A stretch of 64,000 nt of DNA from Uloborus plumipes (taxonomy: Eukaryota > Arthropoda > Arachnida > Araneae > Uloboridae). Where the stretch lies: assembly GCA_038373865.1 (NCBI GenBank), contig JAXGGA010002334.1, forward strand, positions 60,794 to 124,793, read 5' to 3'. This document shows positions 35,312 to 46,182 of the stretch, piece after piece. Numbering within the stretch: the stretch's first letter is position 1; the number at the start of each line of letters is the position of its first letter. The notes beneath the pieces were generated by a model, which saw nothing but the letters and a program-made list of their open reading frames with translations, did no database searches and was not told where the DNA came from. The translations under genes and the position numbers were made by a program.

Positions 35312-36500
35312 ACCATCGTGGGTTCCTTGGGGTCATATGTGACACCAATGCAATTTCTGTCTAATATATCTTGTTAATCAACCATTTGTTTTTAAAGGCA
35401 TTTTGTGGCTTTTATTCTTCTAGTTTTTCTAATCAAAATAATGCTATCATTGTGTGTTATTTTTCTCGAATTGCATTTTTTGCACACAAGACCCTTGGGG
35501 TCACTTCCCCAGAATGCCAAAAAAAGAGGACGTTGCAACTTTTGTCTAAGAGAACTGGACAGAAAATGTATCGAAAAATGTTATAAGTTTTTGAAATTCA
35601 CTTGCAAAAAATCATGTTTTTTCAGGTCTGTAACAGTTATAAATAAATCTATAGTTGTGAAGTTTATTCCAACGTTAGAGATGCACAAATATGCAGGTAT
35701 ACCGCAGACACGTGTTTCGAGGCTACAAGGAGCCTCTTTTTCAATGCAAGAGGTGTGAGCTTTAGGATGAAGAGTCATCCGATAAAAGCAACACTTTCGC
35801 ACAAAAGACAGTATAAATAGCAAAAACTGGATATTAACAAAACAAACAAGACAATGCTTAGAGCCGAAATTTATTACATGAAACCGTCAAGAAAAAACCG
35901 TTCAGAAATAAATTTCCAAAAGATCCCATAGATCATACACATTGTCAAAAAATGAAACCACTTATGAATAAATTAGCAATTTTATAGCTAATTTATTATT
36001 TTTCTTGATGGTTTCATGTAATAAATTTCGGCTCTAAACATTGTCTTGTTTCTTTGGTTAATATCCAGTTTTTGCTATTTATACTGTCTTTTGTTCGAAA
36101 GTGTTGCTTTTATCGGATGACTCTTCATCCTAAAGCTCACACCTCTTGCATTGAAAAAGAGGCTCCTTGTAGCCTCGAAACACGTGTCTGCGGTATACCT
36201 GCATATTTGTGTATCTCTAACGTTGGAATAAACTTCACATCTATCGCACAAAGGTATTTATTTTCTTCAAATCTATAGTTATTGTAAGTTTTGCTCTAAA
36301 ATTTTAATTTTTAATGCATAAACTAAATTTTACTTTGATTGGGTCTTCTTATTTTTATTTTTTTAGCATTAAAAAGTATGTGAACTTAAATAATGCATGT
36401 AACATTCAATAATCATAATAAATTAATTAAAGGAGGCATTGGGGTCGTTTATGACCCCAAGGGTCTTGAGTGTAACTGAAATGGGAGGGACCCACGAGGG
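35312..36500 (+). mobile_element. piggyBac-like relic with TTAA flanks and an internal palindrome
   Basis: TTAA lies on both sides (35308-35311, 36501-36504). The termini are ACCATCGTGGG on the left and, inverted, CCCTCGTGGG on the right, with TTGGGGTCAT subterminal blocks. The frame near 35512-35620 reads R-G-R-C-N-F-C then C-I-E-K-C and C-K-K-S-C, which looks like the C-terminal cysteine-rich domain of piggyBac transposases. The catalytic part is gone, so this is an internally deleted copy. A palindrome (35656-36239) is inserted after the Cys-rich segment. Confidence 0.75.
35656..36239. repeat. Foldback insertion inside the piggyBac relic
   Basis: Arms 35656-35892 and 36003-36239 are near-perfect inverted copies (left end TGTGAAGTTTATTCCAACG), with a 110-bp AT-rich loop. 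TCTAT-like sequence flanks both sides. No coding capacity. Confidence 0.8.
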
Positions 36501-36718
36501 TTAAAATCCTTTGAGGCACGCTGGCATTGTTTGAGGCCAGTATTTTGGTTTCTTCTGTGAATTGTTTAACCTAGCTGCGTCAGTTAACTGAAAAAAAAAT
36601 CATTAAAAAAATAATAATAATAAAATTGGTAACTAACGAAGCTACTATGCCACGAAGGGTTACCTATTTTTACTTTGCACTTTTCACATATTGGTTCCCT
36701 TTTTTTTCTTGTAATTTT

Positions 36719-37105
36719 TAACCGACTTCAAAAAAGGACGGAGGTTCTCAATTCAAAACGTATGTTTTTTTTTTGGTTCGTTCGCACATAACATCTGATG
36801 TTACTGTACTGAACTGAACTGTACTGAACCGATTTGGACGATTTTTTTTAATCGATAGGAGATGGTGTAACTTAGGTACCATGTACTCATATGAAGATAT
36901 TTGTTCTCTAGAAAAAAAGTTATGATCGAAAAACTAAAATTTCATGGTATTTAAAACAATATGTGCTATCGTAAATCCTTACTTCAATGAGCGACCCGAT
37001 GGTCAAGTGGTTAAACGCGTCTGGTTGAAGTTCCTGGTGGAAAGAGTCGAGTCCAGGTCTGCAAAGATTTTTTTGAACAGCTGCATGTTTTTTTTTTTTT
37101 TGATG
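36719..37105 (+). repeat. SINE-like repeat with tRNA-type promoter, copy 1
   Basis: Begins AACCGACTTCAAAAAAGG and later has an A-box-like TGGTCAAGTGG (37000-37010) and a B-box-like GAGTCGAGTCC (37044-37054), followed by a T-rich end. The tRNA-like part is preceded by GCGACCCGA and includes GTTAAACGCGTC. Minus-strand relatives lie at 55325-55690 and 56400-56757. An AACCGACTTCAAAA...GGAGG head is common in arthropod repeats. It may be two repeats fused, since the promoter lies near the 3' end. Confidence 0.65.
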
Positions 37106-37340
37106 ATTTTTTTCAGGCTTCATTGTTTTAATTGACGTTAGGATGGATAACGGGATTCTGAAGAAATTGAGGACATTCTTCACATTTTTGCTCAAATTTA
37201 AAGCGATTTGTCCGAAATGATTAAATATGAAATCCATTGTAATGAAACGTGGTTGATATGAAACAGTAATAATAATGATAATAAGAATTTTGAATGAAGG
37301 CTTAACTGAATCAAACATGAAACTCATTAGCGAGCCTCGT

Positions 37341-38160
37341 ACGTAGTAAGACCCCTATATAGACGAGCCGGCGTATCAAGATTAAGTTTCACCACTTTGG
37401 ATCCAGCCCGTGTTTGTGTGTTTTAGTGGTTGTCTTTTCTGGCCAGTAATTGCGTTTTGGTAATTTTTCACTGTGAGCAATTATTAGCGGTACGTGGAAT
37501 TGGCAAAGCTTAGCAATCTGCCAAAACTTTTTTCTGGTAACCCTACTCCCCAACAATGAAAATTTGAAAGCAAAAGTTAAGGATCTATATGGGTGATACT
37601 ACGGTATTTGAATTCAGACGGCCGATGGAAAAACTTCATGTGAAACTGATTGTATTAATGATTTTGTATGATTAAGCGTTAAAGACTATTATCTTTTATA
37701 TGGACCATCCAATTAATTCACTACAACTATTTTTTTTTCCATTAATAGCTGAAAGTAGTCATAAATATATACTCCCCTGGCCTGTCCAAATACTAGTTTT
37801 TATACAAACATGTTCGGCGTTCAAATTTTACTAACTTGGCATGATGTTTTTTACCATAATTATACACGTACATGTACATAAAAATATATTTCATCAATAA
37901 ACATTGTACAAATATTTATTTTTATAATAAAAAAATGCCCCTTTTCACGTGCCATAATAACAGGGTCACCCTCACCTGGCGAATTTCAAAGGCTGAAATT
38001 TGGCAAAAAAATGCAAAAGGATGACCTTGACTGCGAATTACCAGTGTAATACTGAGTAAAGTTAAAAGCAAGCTAAGTGGTTAAAAAAAATCGAATATTA
38101 TTGCATCGGTTCTCGTTGAAAGTGCCAAAAGCGTATCACGCCACTCGCTGTAGTATTTCC
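37341..38160. other. Gene-free stretch
   Basis: I see no exon or element here. A GTGAGG donor-like site near 37968 on the minus strand has no convincing exon beside it. Confidence 0.4.
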
Positions 38161-38167
38161 CCTGGTA

Positions 38168-38470
38168 AGTACGAGGGGTAACAAGAAAGTAAGGTCTCCT
38201 TTTTTTTTAATACAAAATGACATTTATTTACTAACCAGGAAAGTACTCAACTTAAGTAATAATGAGAAAAGTTAAAAATGGTACCATTCGAAAGAGCATA
38301 CTGAGACATGTCTTTGACCCAAAGATCAAGTGCCCTCATCCCCTCGTTTTCGAGATAAGGGGTCTTAAAGTCAGCCGAAAATGAGCCAAATTTGAAGACT
38401 TGGCAAGAAATTGAAACTAGCTCCAGATTCTCCCTTCCGCTACTTGCTTGGCATCGCATCGTTTCCATGT
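38168..38470 (+). repeat. Mariner-type terminus joined to an R1 repeat
   Basis: TACGAGGGGTAACAAGAAAG followed by TAAGGTCTCC (38168-38199) resembles the terminal repeat of mariner-like elements (T-A-C-G-A-G-G-G...A-A-G-T-A-A-G-G). From about 38233 (CCAGGAAAGTAC) the sequence is an R1 family copy in plus orientation, diverged from the copies at 40268 and 43379. No transposase accompanies it. Confidence 0.5.
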
Positions 38471-39400
38471 TTGGTCATTTGCAAAGAAAGTAAGATGTTT
38501 TACGTTAACCCTTTACTTGTATGAGCTAAAATAAAGAATGCTGGTCAAGACTAGGATGTGGAGAGAGCTTTATCCAGAGGAACGAAAGCTTTACAAAGAT
38601 GTTAAATTTTTATCTTTTTACGATTGATAACAATACATTTTAGAATTTTAGTTATTTGAAGTTTTTTTACTGAACTAAGTTGCATGTATTAATTACTATA
38701 CGTTAAAATATATTGCACGTGTTTCTAAATGAATAATTCGGGATAATTAAATAAGTATGAAAAGCAGCTAATATGAGCTCATGTACAAAAAATGAAAGAA
38801 ATAATCTTTGGGGTAGAAATTAAATTGTCATGGATTATGATATCAGTTCTAATTGAAAAAAAAATCGATACAAGAAGTTTCATTATCTGCAAACTCTTAG
38901 CAAAAACATTTTTTTTTTTTTTTTTAATTGAAATCGAGAAAAAATAAATAATTTTTAAAAGAAAACGAATTAGTAAATATCAATAGCTGCAAAATTATAT
39001 CCACGTCAGAAATTACATCAATGGTAGAGGGAAATAATTATTTCCATTCTTAAAATATACTAATAGAGTCGGCGTTCATTGTAAAAACCCCTGCCGTTCA
39101 AACAAATTGGTCACTGTAGCGAAAAGTCTCTGTAACGTAAATGTAAAACATATTGCATGTTAATTTCGTACTGTTTAAAAACACTAGAATAACTTTTACT
39201 ACTAGTTCTGCTATATGTTTAACGGGTAGGAAAAGACTAACAAAATTGTAAATCAATACAAGTTTTAGCTCTGTAAAAGTAGAAAATAGGTGAAAAAAAA
39301 ACATGAAAGAAGGATTGATGCACTGAAAAAAAAACGCTCAAGCGAAGAAAAAGCACAACTTAATAAAAATAATTAAATACACAGAAAAATTTAAAATAGG
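38471..39400. other. Gene-free AT-rich stretch
   Basis: T-run near 38908; otherwise nothing recognisable. Confidence 0.5.
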
Positions 39401-39459
39401 AAAGTTGGGTTTTGAGCTGCGGTAACTGTGTACTTGTCAGTCTGTCTATTGGTCAGTTT

Positions 39460-39770
39460 TTCTGCCCCCCCCCCCCCCAATAACCTTTGAGTGCATAGTC
39501 CAATTCGATTTTTTTTTAATCGAAAGATCTCAGTGAGGACAATACACTCCCATACTCGACTTTTTGATTTGAATAATATTTCATTCAATTTCGAATTTCT
39601 AATTTTCCCCCCCTGTCCTCACTTATAACTTTTGAAGGAGCAAGTTCGATTCGAGCGAACACTTTTTTTTTTCGAAATATCTTAGAGAAAACACCTCATT
39701 CCTGTTTGATTTTTTTATTTAAGCACATTTTCATTAAATGTTGAGTTTTTTTTTTTTTTTTTTTTGAAAG
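39460..39770. repeat. Two diverged units of a C-run-headed repeat
   Basis: Two units of about 135 bp each begin with a C-run, then AATAACCTTTGAG / ATAACTTTTGAAG, then TTCGATT plus a T-run, then TCGAAA-AT-TC-AG. C14-type run near 39463 and C7-type run near 39608. The origin is unknown. Confidence 0.5.
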
Positions 39771-40267
39771 ACCATTCTAACATACCCAGTGATGCAATTG
39801 ACAAAAATGTTTAGGGGAACTCACTTTGAGTTATAGGGGACCCACCAAAAGAAAAGTGGTTTAAAAAAATTTATGTTTGCAATTTTTACAATTAAAAACC
39901 CTAAATATACACCCCCCCCCCCATACTACAGAATTGTACAAATACTTTTAAAAAATAATTGAAAAAAACGGGAGGTTCAGTTGTCACCTCCTATTGACAA
40001 GGGCCCCTTAACAAGGGGAATCCCCTTAAATAAGGGACCTGCTTTAATCGCAAATAGTACGATAAAATTTAATTTTGATGTGTTGTTTAAAATTGTTTTT
40101 CCTCTTTAAAAAGCTCTCTGCTTTCCATGTTATAGGCTTGATAGTAGCTTTCTGCTTTAACTCGCACAGGTAAAGTAAAAGATTATTGTAAAGCCGTCTT
40201 TCAAGAGCTTTATAGATGACCAAAAATGGGAATCAAGTTTTCCGTTGGATGCAAATAGTGTAATCGC

Positions 40268-40472
40268 ACCGCAGCTTCCAGTTTCATTATAACTCGCTAA
40301 AATTGGCGATTTTTCAAAAAAAAATTAGCTGGCTTTAGGACCTTATATTTCGATAACGGGGGCGCGAGGGCAAAAACGCGTGAGTCCAGAAACATGTTTT
40401 ACAATGCTCTTTCGATTGGTACTCACTAAAAAACAATTCATTATTCCATGATCGCGTACTTTCCTGGTAAGT
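40268..40472 (-). repeat. R1 family copy
   Basis: About 200 bp, almost identical to 43379-43582. It contains CAGCTTCCAGTTTCATTATA, TATTTCGATAACGGGG and CCAGAAACATGTTTTACAAT, and ends GTACTTTCCTGG. It lies directly downstream (minus strand) of a mariner transposase fragment. Confidence 0.75.
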
Positions 40473-40504
40473 ATGATACATCGTTTGAAAGGCCAGGATC
40501 TTGG

Positions 40505-40690
40505 CTATTTTTCAACATAATCGCCATTTTTTTCCAACACCTTCCGCATCCGCGCGATGTACTTTTCTATGCCGGTATCGTACCACTTTCCGTCCGCTTC
40601 ACGCAGCCAGGTGTTAACCTCTTTTTGAACCTCCGCGTCCGACGCAAACTTCTTCCCTCCGAGATGTTTTTTTAGGGCGGGGAACAACCC
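40505..40690 (-). pseudogene. Mariner transposase C-terminal fragment
   Basis: The minus frame reads L-K-K-H-L-G-G-K-K-F, then E-V-Q-K-E-V-N-T-W-L, and ends N-G-D-Y-V-E-K followed by a stop. These are hallmark C-terminal blocks of mariner (DD34D) transposases (H-L-x-G-x-x-F ... G-x-Y-V-E-K). The catalytic core should precede it, but upstream sequence (40691-41110) is unrelated. The last 60 or so residues are intact, so loss of the rest may be fairly recent. Confidence 0.85.
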
Positions 40691-41115
40691 ATACAGCACA
40701 ACTTTGTTCTTTGGACGTCCAAAGTATGTCCTTCCCGGACTTCGGCACAGTCCGAGGGACGTGCACTTTTGATCCCGCAAAGTAAAAAAGGACATCCCAG
40801 GGACCAGCCGATGTCCGGATGTCGTGCCCCTTTAAGACGTCCGAATGAGGTCCGCCGGGACATGTTTTGGATATTTTTTGGACAAATGGATTGCGTGGTC
40901 CGTCGGACCTCAACAGGACAACTGATGAGGCCATTTCAGGGACGATCTGCTGTGGTACCATGGACGAACGTTCATGAATAGGCTATAATTTGGACAACCT
41001 TCGTGATCCGGAGGATGTCCAATGAACTACAGAATTACGCTTTGCCGTTAAATGGACTAAATCCGTTCTTATTTTGGCTCTCTTTAGGCCGTTAAATGGA
41101 CTATAAGCTAACATC
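40691..41115. repeat. GGAC/GTCC-rich block of unknown origin
   Basis: Dense in GGACATCC, GTCCGGA, GGACGT and GTCC motifs in both orientations, with a duplicated CCGTTAAATGGACTA (about 41044 and 41089). GC content is clearly above its surroundings. The block abuts and truncates the mariner fragment, so it is probably a different mobile element. Open frames on both strands are made of these motifs and carry no domain. Confidence 0.5.
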
Positions 41116-42160
41116 CAAAAGATGTCCCAAGAACTATAACCGTTCATATTTTAGTTCTTTTTTGGTTGTTACATGCAATATGAATTATCCAAAGTTAATC
41201 AATTGTCTATTGTAAATTGGCTTTGCAGTGGTCCCAACTGCAGCACACTCACGTACCTTTTGTGTGAGTGAAATTATCCATACACCATTTGATTAGTGCT
41301 CATTCTTAATTTTGGGTCTTTGCAAAATCCATCGTATAAACAACAAAGTTACTTGTTTTTTTCTTTGTTTTTATGAGAATAAATGGTTACGCATGAAACC
41401 ACCTTTGGAATTTGAACCAAAATATCAATAATGAAACTTACCACTACATTACAGCAATTTAGAAAATATATACTTAAAAAAATGTTTATTTAAAAAAAAA
41501 ATATGTTTAAATAATCACAGCAAATTATTTCCAAATTTCAAGTATTTATGATTAATCATTTTTGAGGCTTAGTTAATAACTCCTTTCAGAAAAACTCAAG
41601 TTTAAGATTTCATAATACATATGAATTTAAGCTATATTCATTAATAAATTGCATTGAATTGTTTTTCTTAGTTTTGTGAACACCCGACAAAATTTTACAT
41701 TATAAAATTATAAATTTAAAGCTGCATTAAGGTTAAAAGATGAAGTAATATTTGAATATTAGAGTTAATTAATATAGTTTTGTTCATACTTAAAGCTTGT
41801 GTCATTAACTAATAAAAAATATCTTAAAATAAACACACAAATTCAGAAAAAATATTTATTACTGAAACATAAATTACAGGAAACAATTATTACAAAAATA
41901 ACTTAATAATGAAAATCAGGAAGTTTGCAGCATGATACATTTTGCTCCATTCACCAATCCTGGATAGAAAAGAAATCTACATTTAAAAACAAAGTATTAT
42001 TCACATGACTTTAAAAAAGAGAATTCAAGAAAAAAAAGGGGGGGGGGCAGATTAAACTATTCTATTAAAAAGTATATAATACTTTTCTCCCCTTAGTTTT
42101 GGAAATCACAAGTCAGTATCTTTACAAAGAAAAGATATGGGCATTAGAAAGTTTGTAAGC
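41116..42160. other. Gene-free AT-rich stretch
   Basis: Nothing recognisable. G-run near 42042. Confidence 0.5.
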
Positions 42161-42164
42161 GTGA

Positions 42165-42440
42165 ATTTTAATTGAATCGTTTATTTCGAAAAGGTAACAT
42201 CTCTATTTTGATCTCCTCTGTCTCTTTAGAAAATTAAACAGCGCACGGTTATATTTTTGAATGTCATAATCAATGAGAAAATGATTTTAGTTAAGTACAC
42301 AATTACTGCAATAATTTACCAAATAACCATTGATTATGACATTCAAAAATATAACCGTGAGCTGTTTAATTTTCTAAAGAGACAGAGAAGATCAAAATAG
42401 AGATGTTACCTTTTCGAAATAAACGATTCAATTTTAAATT
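42165..42440. repeat. Small palindromic element
   Basis: Arms about 42165-42283 and 42328-42440 are near-identical inverted copies (left ATTGAATCGTTTATTTCG, right CGAAATAAACGATTCAAT) around a short AT-rich loop. Non-coding. Confidence 0.8.
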
Positions 42441-42740
42441 AGATAAGCAAAAATTGTCTGCACATAAAAAACCATTGATAGGAAAAAGGTGAAAATTCTA
42501 ACTTTTGCTATTTTGTCTTGAGAGTGAACAAATAAAATTCTTGCTTTTGCTTTGATTTTTTTGTTGATTGATAGCGGACAGGCAAAATTTGAGATTGTAA
42601 TCTGATCAGATATTTTAGTAAAGTAACACTTAACATAAGTTGTATTTTCAAGATAGACTCTGCAAAGCCTGGCTAAGCAGCTAAGGGGGTAAAGTAAATT
42701 TCATTAGCTTACTTAAATATAAACACACACATTCTTTATA

Positions 42741-43050
42741 AACAGACTTCAACAAGGAGGAGGGTAACAGTTCGGTCGAGCCCCCCCCCCCTTTTTTAAA
42801 AGTATGTTCACAGAAAACTCAAAAACGCATGGACCGATTTTAAAAATTCCTTTTTTGTTTGATAGGGTTTACTTTCCAAATGGTCCCATGTGCTCATGGT
42901 CTGGATTTGATAACGGGATCCTGGGGAAGTTGAGGGAAATCATCGAATTTTATGAGCACATTTAAAGCAATTTTAAATCTGGTTGCTATGAAACAGTAAT
43001 ATTATAACACATATTAACAAAGTTTTGTATCTTAAATGAAATAGGGTATT
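42741..43050 (+). repeat. AACCGACTTC-type repeat, diverged
   Basis: AACAGACTTCAACAAGGAGG (42741) then ATGGACCGATTTTAAAAATTCC and TGGTCCCATG resemble the common arthropod repeat with the same head as 36719. C12-type run near 42781. No tRNA-like segment is seen in this copy. Confidence 0.5.
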
Positions 43051-43378
43051 TCTTATGGAATTTCGGTCGCTGATTTCAGAAATGCAGTCAGTTTTTGTCT
43101 GGGACCCTCAGATTTTGAGATACGCCCCCTTTGGTTTTTTTCATTTTTTCTTGGATTCAGAGCTATTAATTTTTTTTTTTTTTGGAAGGGAAGGGAGCAT
43201 GATATTAACCCCAAATTTTTTTGGAGGTCAAGAAAAACTCAAAGTCTAAAACAATGAGCACCAATAGCAGGAGGGGATATTTTGGGGGGGGGGGCGTATC
43301 CCCTCAAAATATGCGAAAAATCACCAAAAATGATCTTTTTATTCCTATGTTTTAAAATGATGTTAAAAAAAAATTTCC

Positions 43379-43582
43379 GCACCGCAGCTTCCAGTTTCAT
43401 TATAACTCGCTAAAATTGGCGATTTTTCAAAAAAAATTAGCTGACTTTAGGACCTTATATTTCGATAACGGGGCGCGAGGGCAAAAACGCGTGCGTCCAG
43501 AAACATGTTTTACAATGCTCTTTCGATTGGTACTCATTAAAAAAAAATTCATTATTCCATGATCGCGTACGTTTCCTGGTGT
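43379..43582 (-). repeat. R1 family copy
   Basis: Near-identical to 40268-40472 over its whole length. Differences include CGTACGTTTCCTGG at the end. The high identity suggests recent spread or local duplication. Confidence 0.75.
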
Positions 43583-44822
43583 AAGAATGCTATACTATCC
43601 AAGTGAACAAAATATAACTAAAAATGATTGGTACATTAGTTAATGATAATATAAGTTTTTAAAAAAAAAGTCAAAAGTACGGAAATGTGATAGTTTTCAG
43701 CTAAGGATCCTAGGGTCCACTAAGATTTATTTCTTAGGGAGAAATAAAGAGGCATAAAAACACAATTTGAAAACAACTAAAAGTGCGACATTAGCACGAC
43801 AATATTGCCACCGGGATATAAAACGCTCAGCTCGTTTTGGTGACGTATACCACAAAAACAATCGCTTTGTCAATAACACGTTTTTTTTTATTGACGAGGA
43901 AAAAGTATAAGTTTTAACAGCTTCAAGTAAAATGAGAAACTGGTCATTACATTCTAACTGACAAGGCGGATACGTAAAAATAAAAAAATTTTCTTTGAGC
44001 TCAAAGTTTTTACCGTATCCGAAATGTTTGAGTTTATTATTCACAGACATTTATTGACATTTGCCTGTTTCCTCGAGTCGGAATTATTTTTCAATTGAGT
44101 ATGTTTCTTCCTAAATAAAAGTTATGGGGACCTGGAGTCCGTATGAATCAAAAAGTTACAGTTATGTATGTTTTGACCTTTTTTTTTCCGCTTCAAACTT
44201 TTAAATATATTTTACTCCTACAATCTCATCCTATAAACATACAATAGGCTACTTTTGTATGCCGTATGTCTCCGGGGTAAACTTCAAAAACTACTAGACC
44301 GATTTAACCATTTTTTCACACGGTAGAATAGCTTGCAGTAACAGGGAGGCAGCGATAAGCTCATAATTTTAATTTCTAAAAAGCTTAGTTTAAAGATTTT
44401 TTTGTGGAAAATAGTAAATTTCATATAGTTTCCCCATTAAATGATTAAATTTTCAGTACATTGCTGCAAAAATTTGTTGCCTGGTAACAACAATACTGCC
44501 GTGGGCAGGTAAAGGGCAGTAACTGCAAAATTTTCGATTTTCATTTTTTTGCATTTTTGAAATCTATGTTACATTAGTTTTATGGTACAAGCATCTTTTT
44601 TTGGTTTCCGATGAGAAAAAACTATTTTTTAACCAATGGTAATTAGCAGTAACTGCATTTTTCGTTGCTGTGGGCAGGTAAACGGCAGTATCTGCATGTC
44701 TGCAGGATGAACATAATATGAATCGCTGTGCAAAAATTGCATCAAGCCGCAAAAACCGTTTTCCTTTGTACCTAAACTGAGCGAAAGTAGGGGTGCCCTA
44801 ATAGGAGGTCACGGGAGGTCAT

Positions 44823-46024
44823 TGGTTGCACTTGAATGTTCCCAAGGGGGTGTTTTATTCCTTTATGGGGTGAATCAGTGTTAATATCAATGCAGACTTA
44901 AGAGATATAAATTGGCGCTACCACTTGGCGATATATCGCCAAGCTTTTGGTCGCCAAGTGCTTGTCGCCAACTTGGTGACCTATCGCCAAATTGGCCACA
45001 AATTTGGCGAAAAAAATTATTTTATGAGTTTGGGTTCAATTTAGCGCTATTGGCGGTATTTTGCGAAAAATCCACTGAATGATGCTAAAATCGGCGATAT
45101 TTAGAAAATGAATCGTTGTAAATCATTTTTTGCATTGTTTCGTGGCACATTAGGGGCGTAAATGTTTGAATTGTTTCTTGCTCATTCCAAGCACTATTTT
45201 AACACTTAAGGCATCTACTAAGAAATTTACACATAAAAGGAAGTAGTGTGGGGTCCATACCAGATTTTTTTCTTTCAAATAAAGTTTCTCTCCACTAGCA
45301 GACAATATTTTTCGCGATTTCAAAGATACACAAGCCAAACTTGGCAGACGACAAACAAAAATGCAACAATGAAATGATTTTATTTACATTGTTTTGTTTT
45401 CTTTTAATTACAGTTGCTTTCATACTAACAGACGATAGTTTTTGCAGTTTAATCTCTAGCTGTTGCATTTTTAATAGTACTATGAAAAAAAATCGTCAGC
45501 ACAACAAGCATTTCAAGCGCTCTTTTTCTCAAAGTGATTTCTTGTTTTGATGCAAAGTACAAAGCATTAGCTGATTTGTAGTTATTTTAAAACATCTGGT
45601 GTGAACGCCACACTAATTCCTTTTACGTTTAAATTCCATAATAAATGCCTCAAGTGTTAAAATAGTGCATTAGAGTGAGCAAGATAACAACTCAAATATT
45701 TACACCCCCAGTTTGTCACGAATCAATGCAAAATAATGTTTTACAATGATTTATTTTCTAAATATCGCCGATTTTAACATGATTCAGTGAATTTTTCGCA
45801 AAATGTACCCAATAACGCCAAATTGAATCCAAATTAAAAAAAAAAAAATCATTTTTTCGCCAAATTTGTCGCCAACTTGGCGGCAAACACTTGGCGACCA
45901 AAAGTTTGGCGATATATCGCCAAGTAGTTGCATTAAATCATATCACTCAATCTGCATTGAAATTAACATTGATTTACCCCACAAAGGGGTAAAAGACCCC
46001 CTTGGGAACATTCGAATGCAACCA
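44823..46024. mobile_element. 1.2-kb foldback element nested in the preceding transposon
   Basis: Inverted arms about 44823-45270 and 45577-46024. The outer ends read TTGGTTGCACTTGAATGTTC and its near complement. Inside both arms are repeats of CTTGGCGATATATCGCCAAG and GTCGCCAAGT, themselves palindromic. The loop (45271-45576) is AT-rich. Arms are diverged at many sites, so the insertion is not young. Confidence 0.8.
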
Positions 46025-46116
46025 CAAGGAGAGGTGCACAACTAGACCGCCCTCAGAGCCTACATACCAAACTAGAAGCTTCTACGGCAAAAAGTTTTTG
46101 AGTTATGCGACAGGCA

Positions 46117-46182
46117 TACATACATACGCACATACATACAAACATACATACGCACATAAATACGTACATACAAACGTCACGA
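46117..46182. repeat. (CATA)n microsatellite
   Basis: Imperfect CATA/CGCA units just outside the foldback element. Confidence 0.8.

Noticed and set aside
36990..37062. tRNA gene on the plus strand
   Set aside because: Box A and box B are recognisable but stems do not pair and the same segment recurs at 55.4 and 56.5 kb within a repeat.
36920..37327. 135-codon open frame on the minus strand
   Set aside because: It is antisense to the SINE-like repeat and has no domain.
40614..40961. Overlapping open frames on both strands at 40.6-41.0 kb
   Set aside because: Outside the true mariner C-terminus they read the GGAC/GTCC block and contain no conserved domain.
43727..44050. 107-codon open frame on the minus strand
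   Set aside because: Residues look protein-like in places, but I recognise no family and it lies among repeats; not enough to call a gene.
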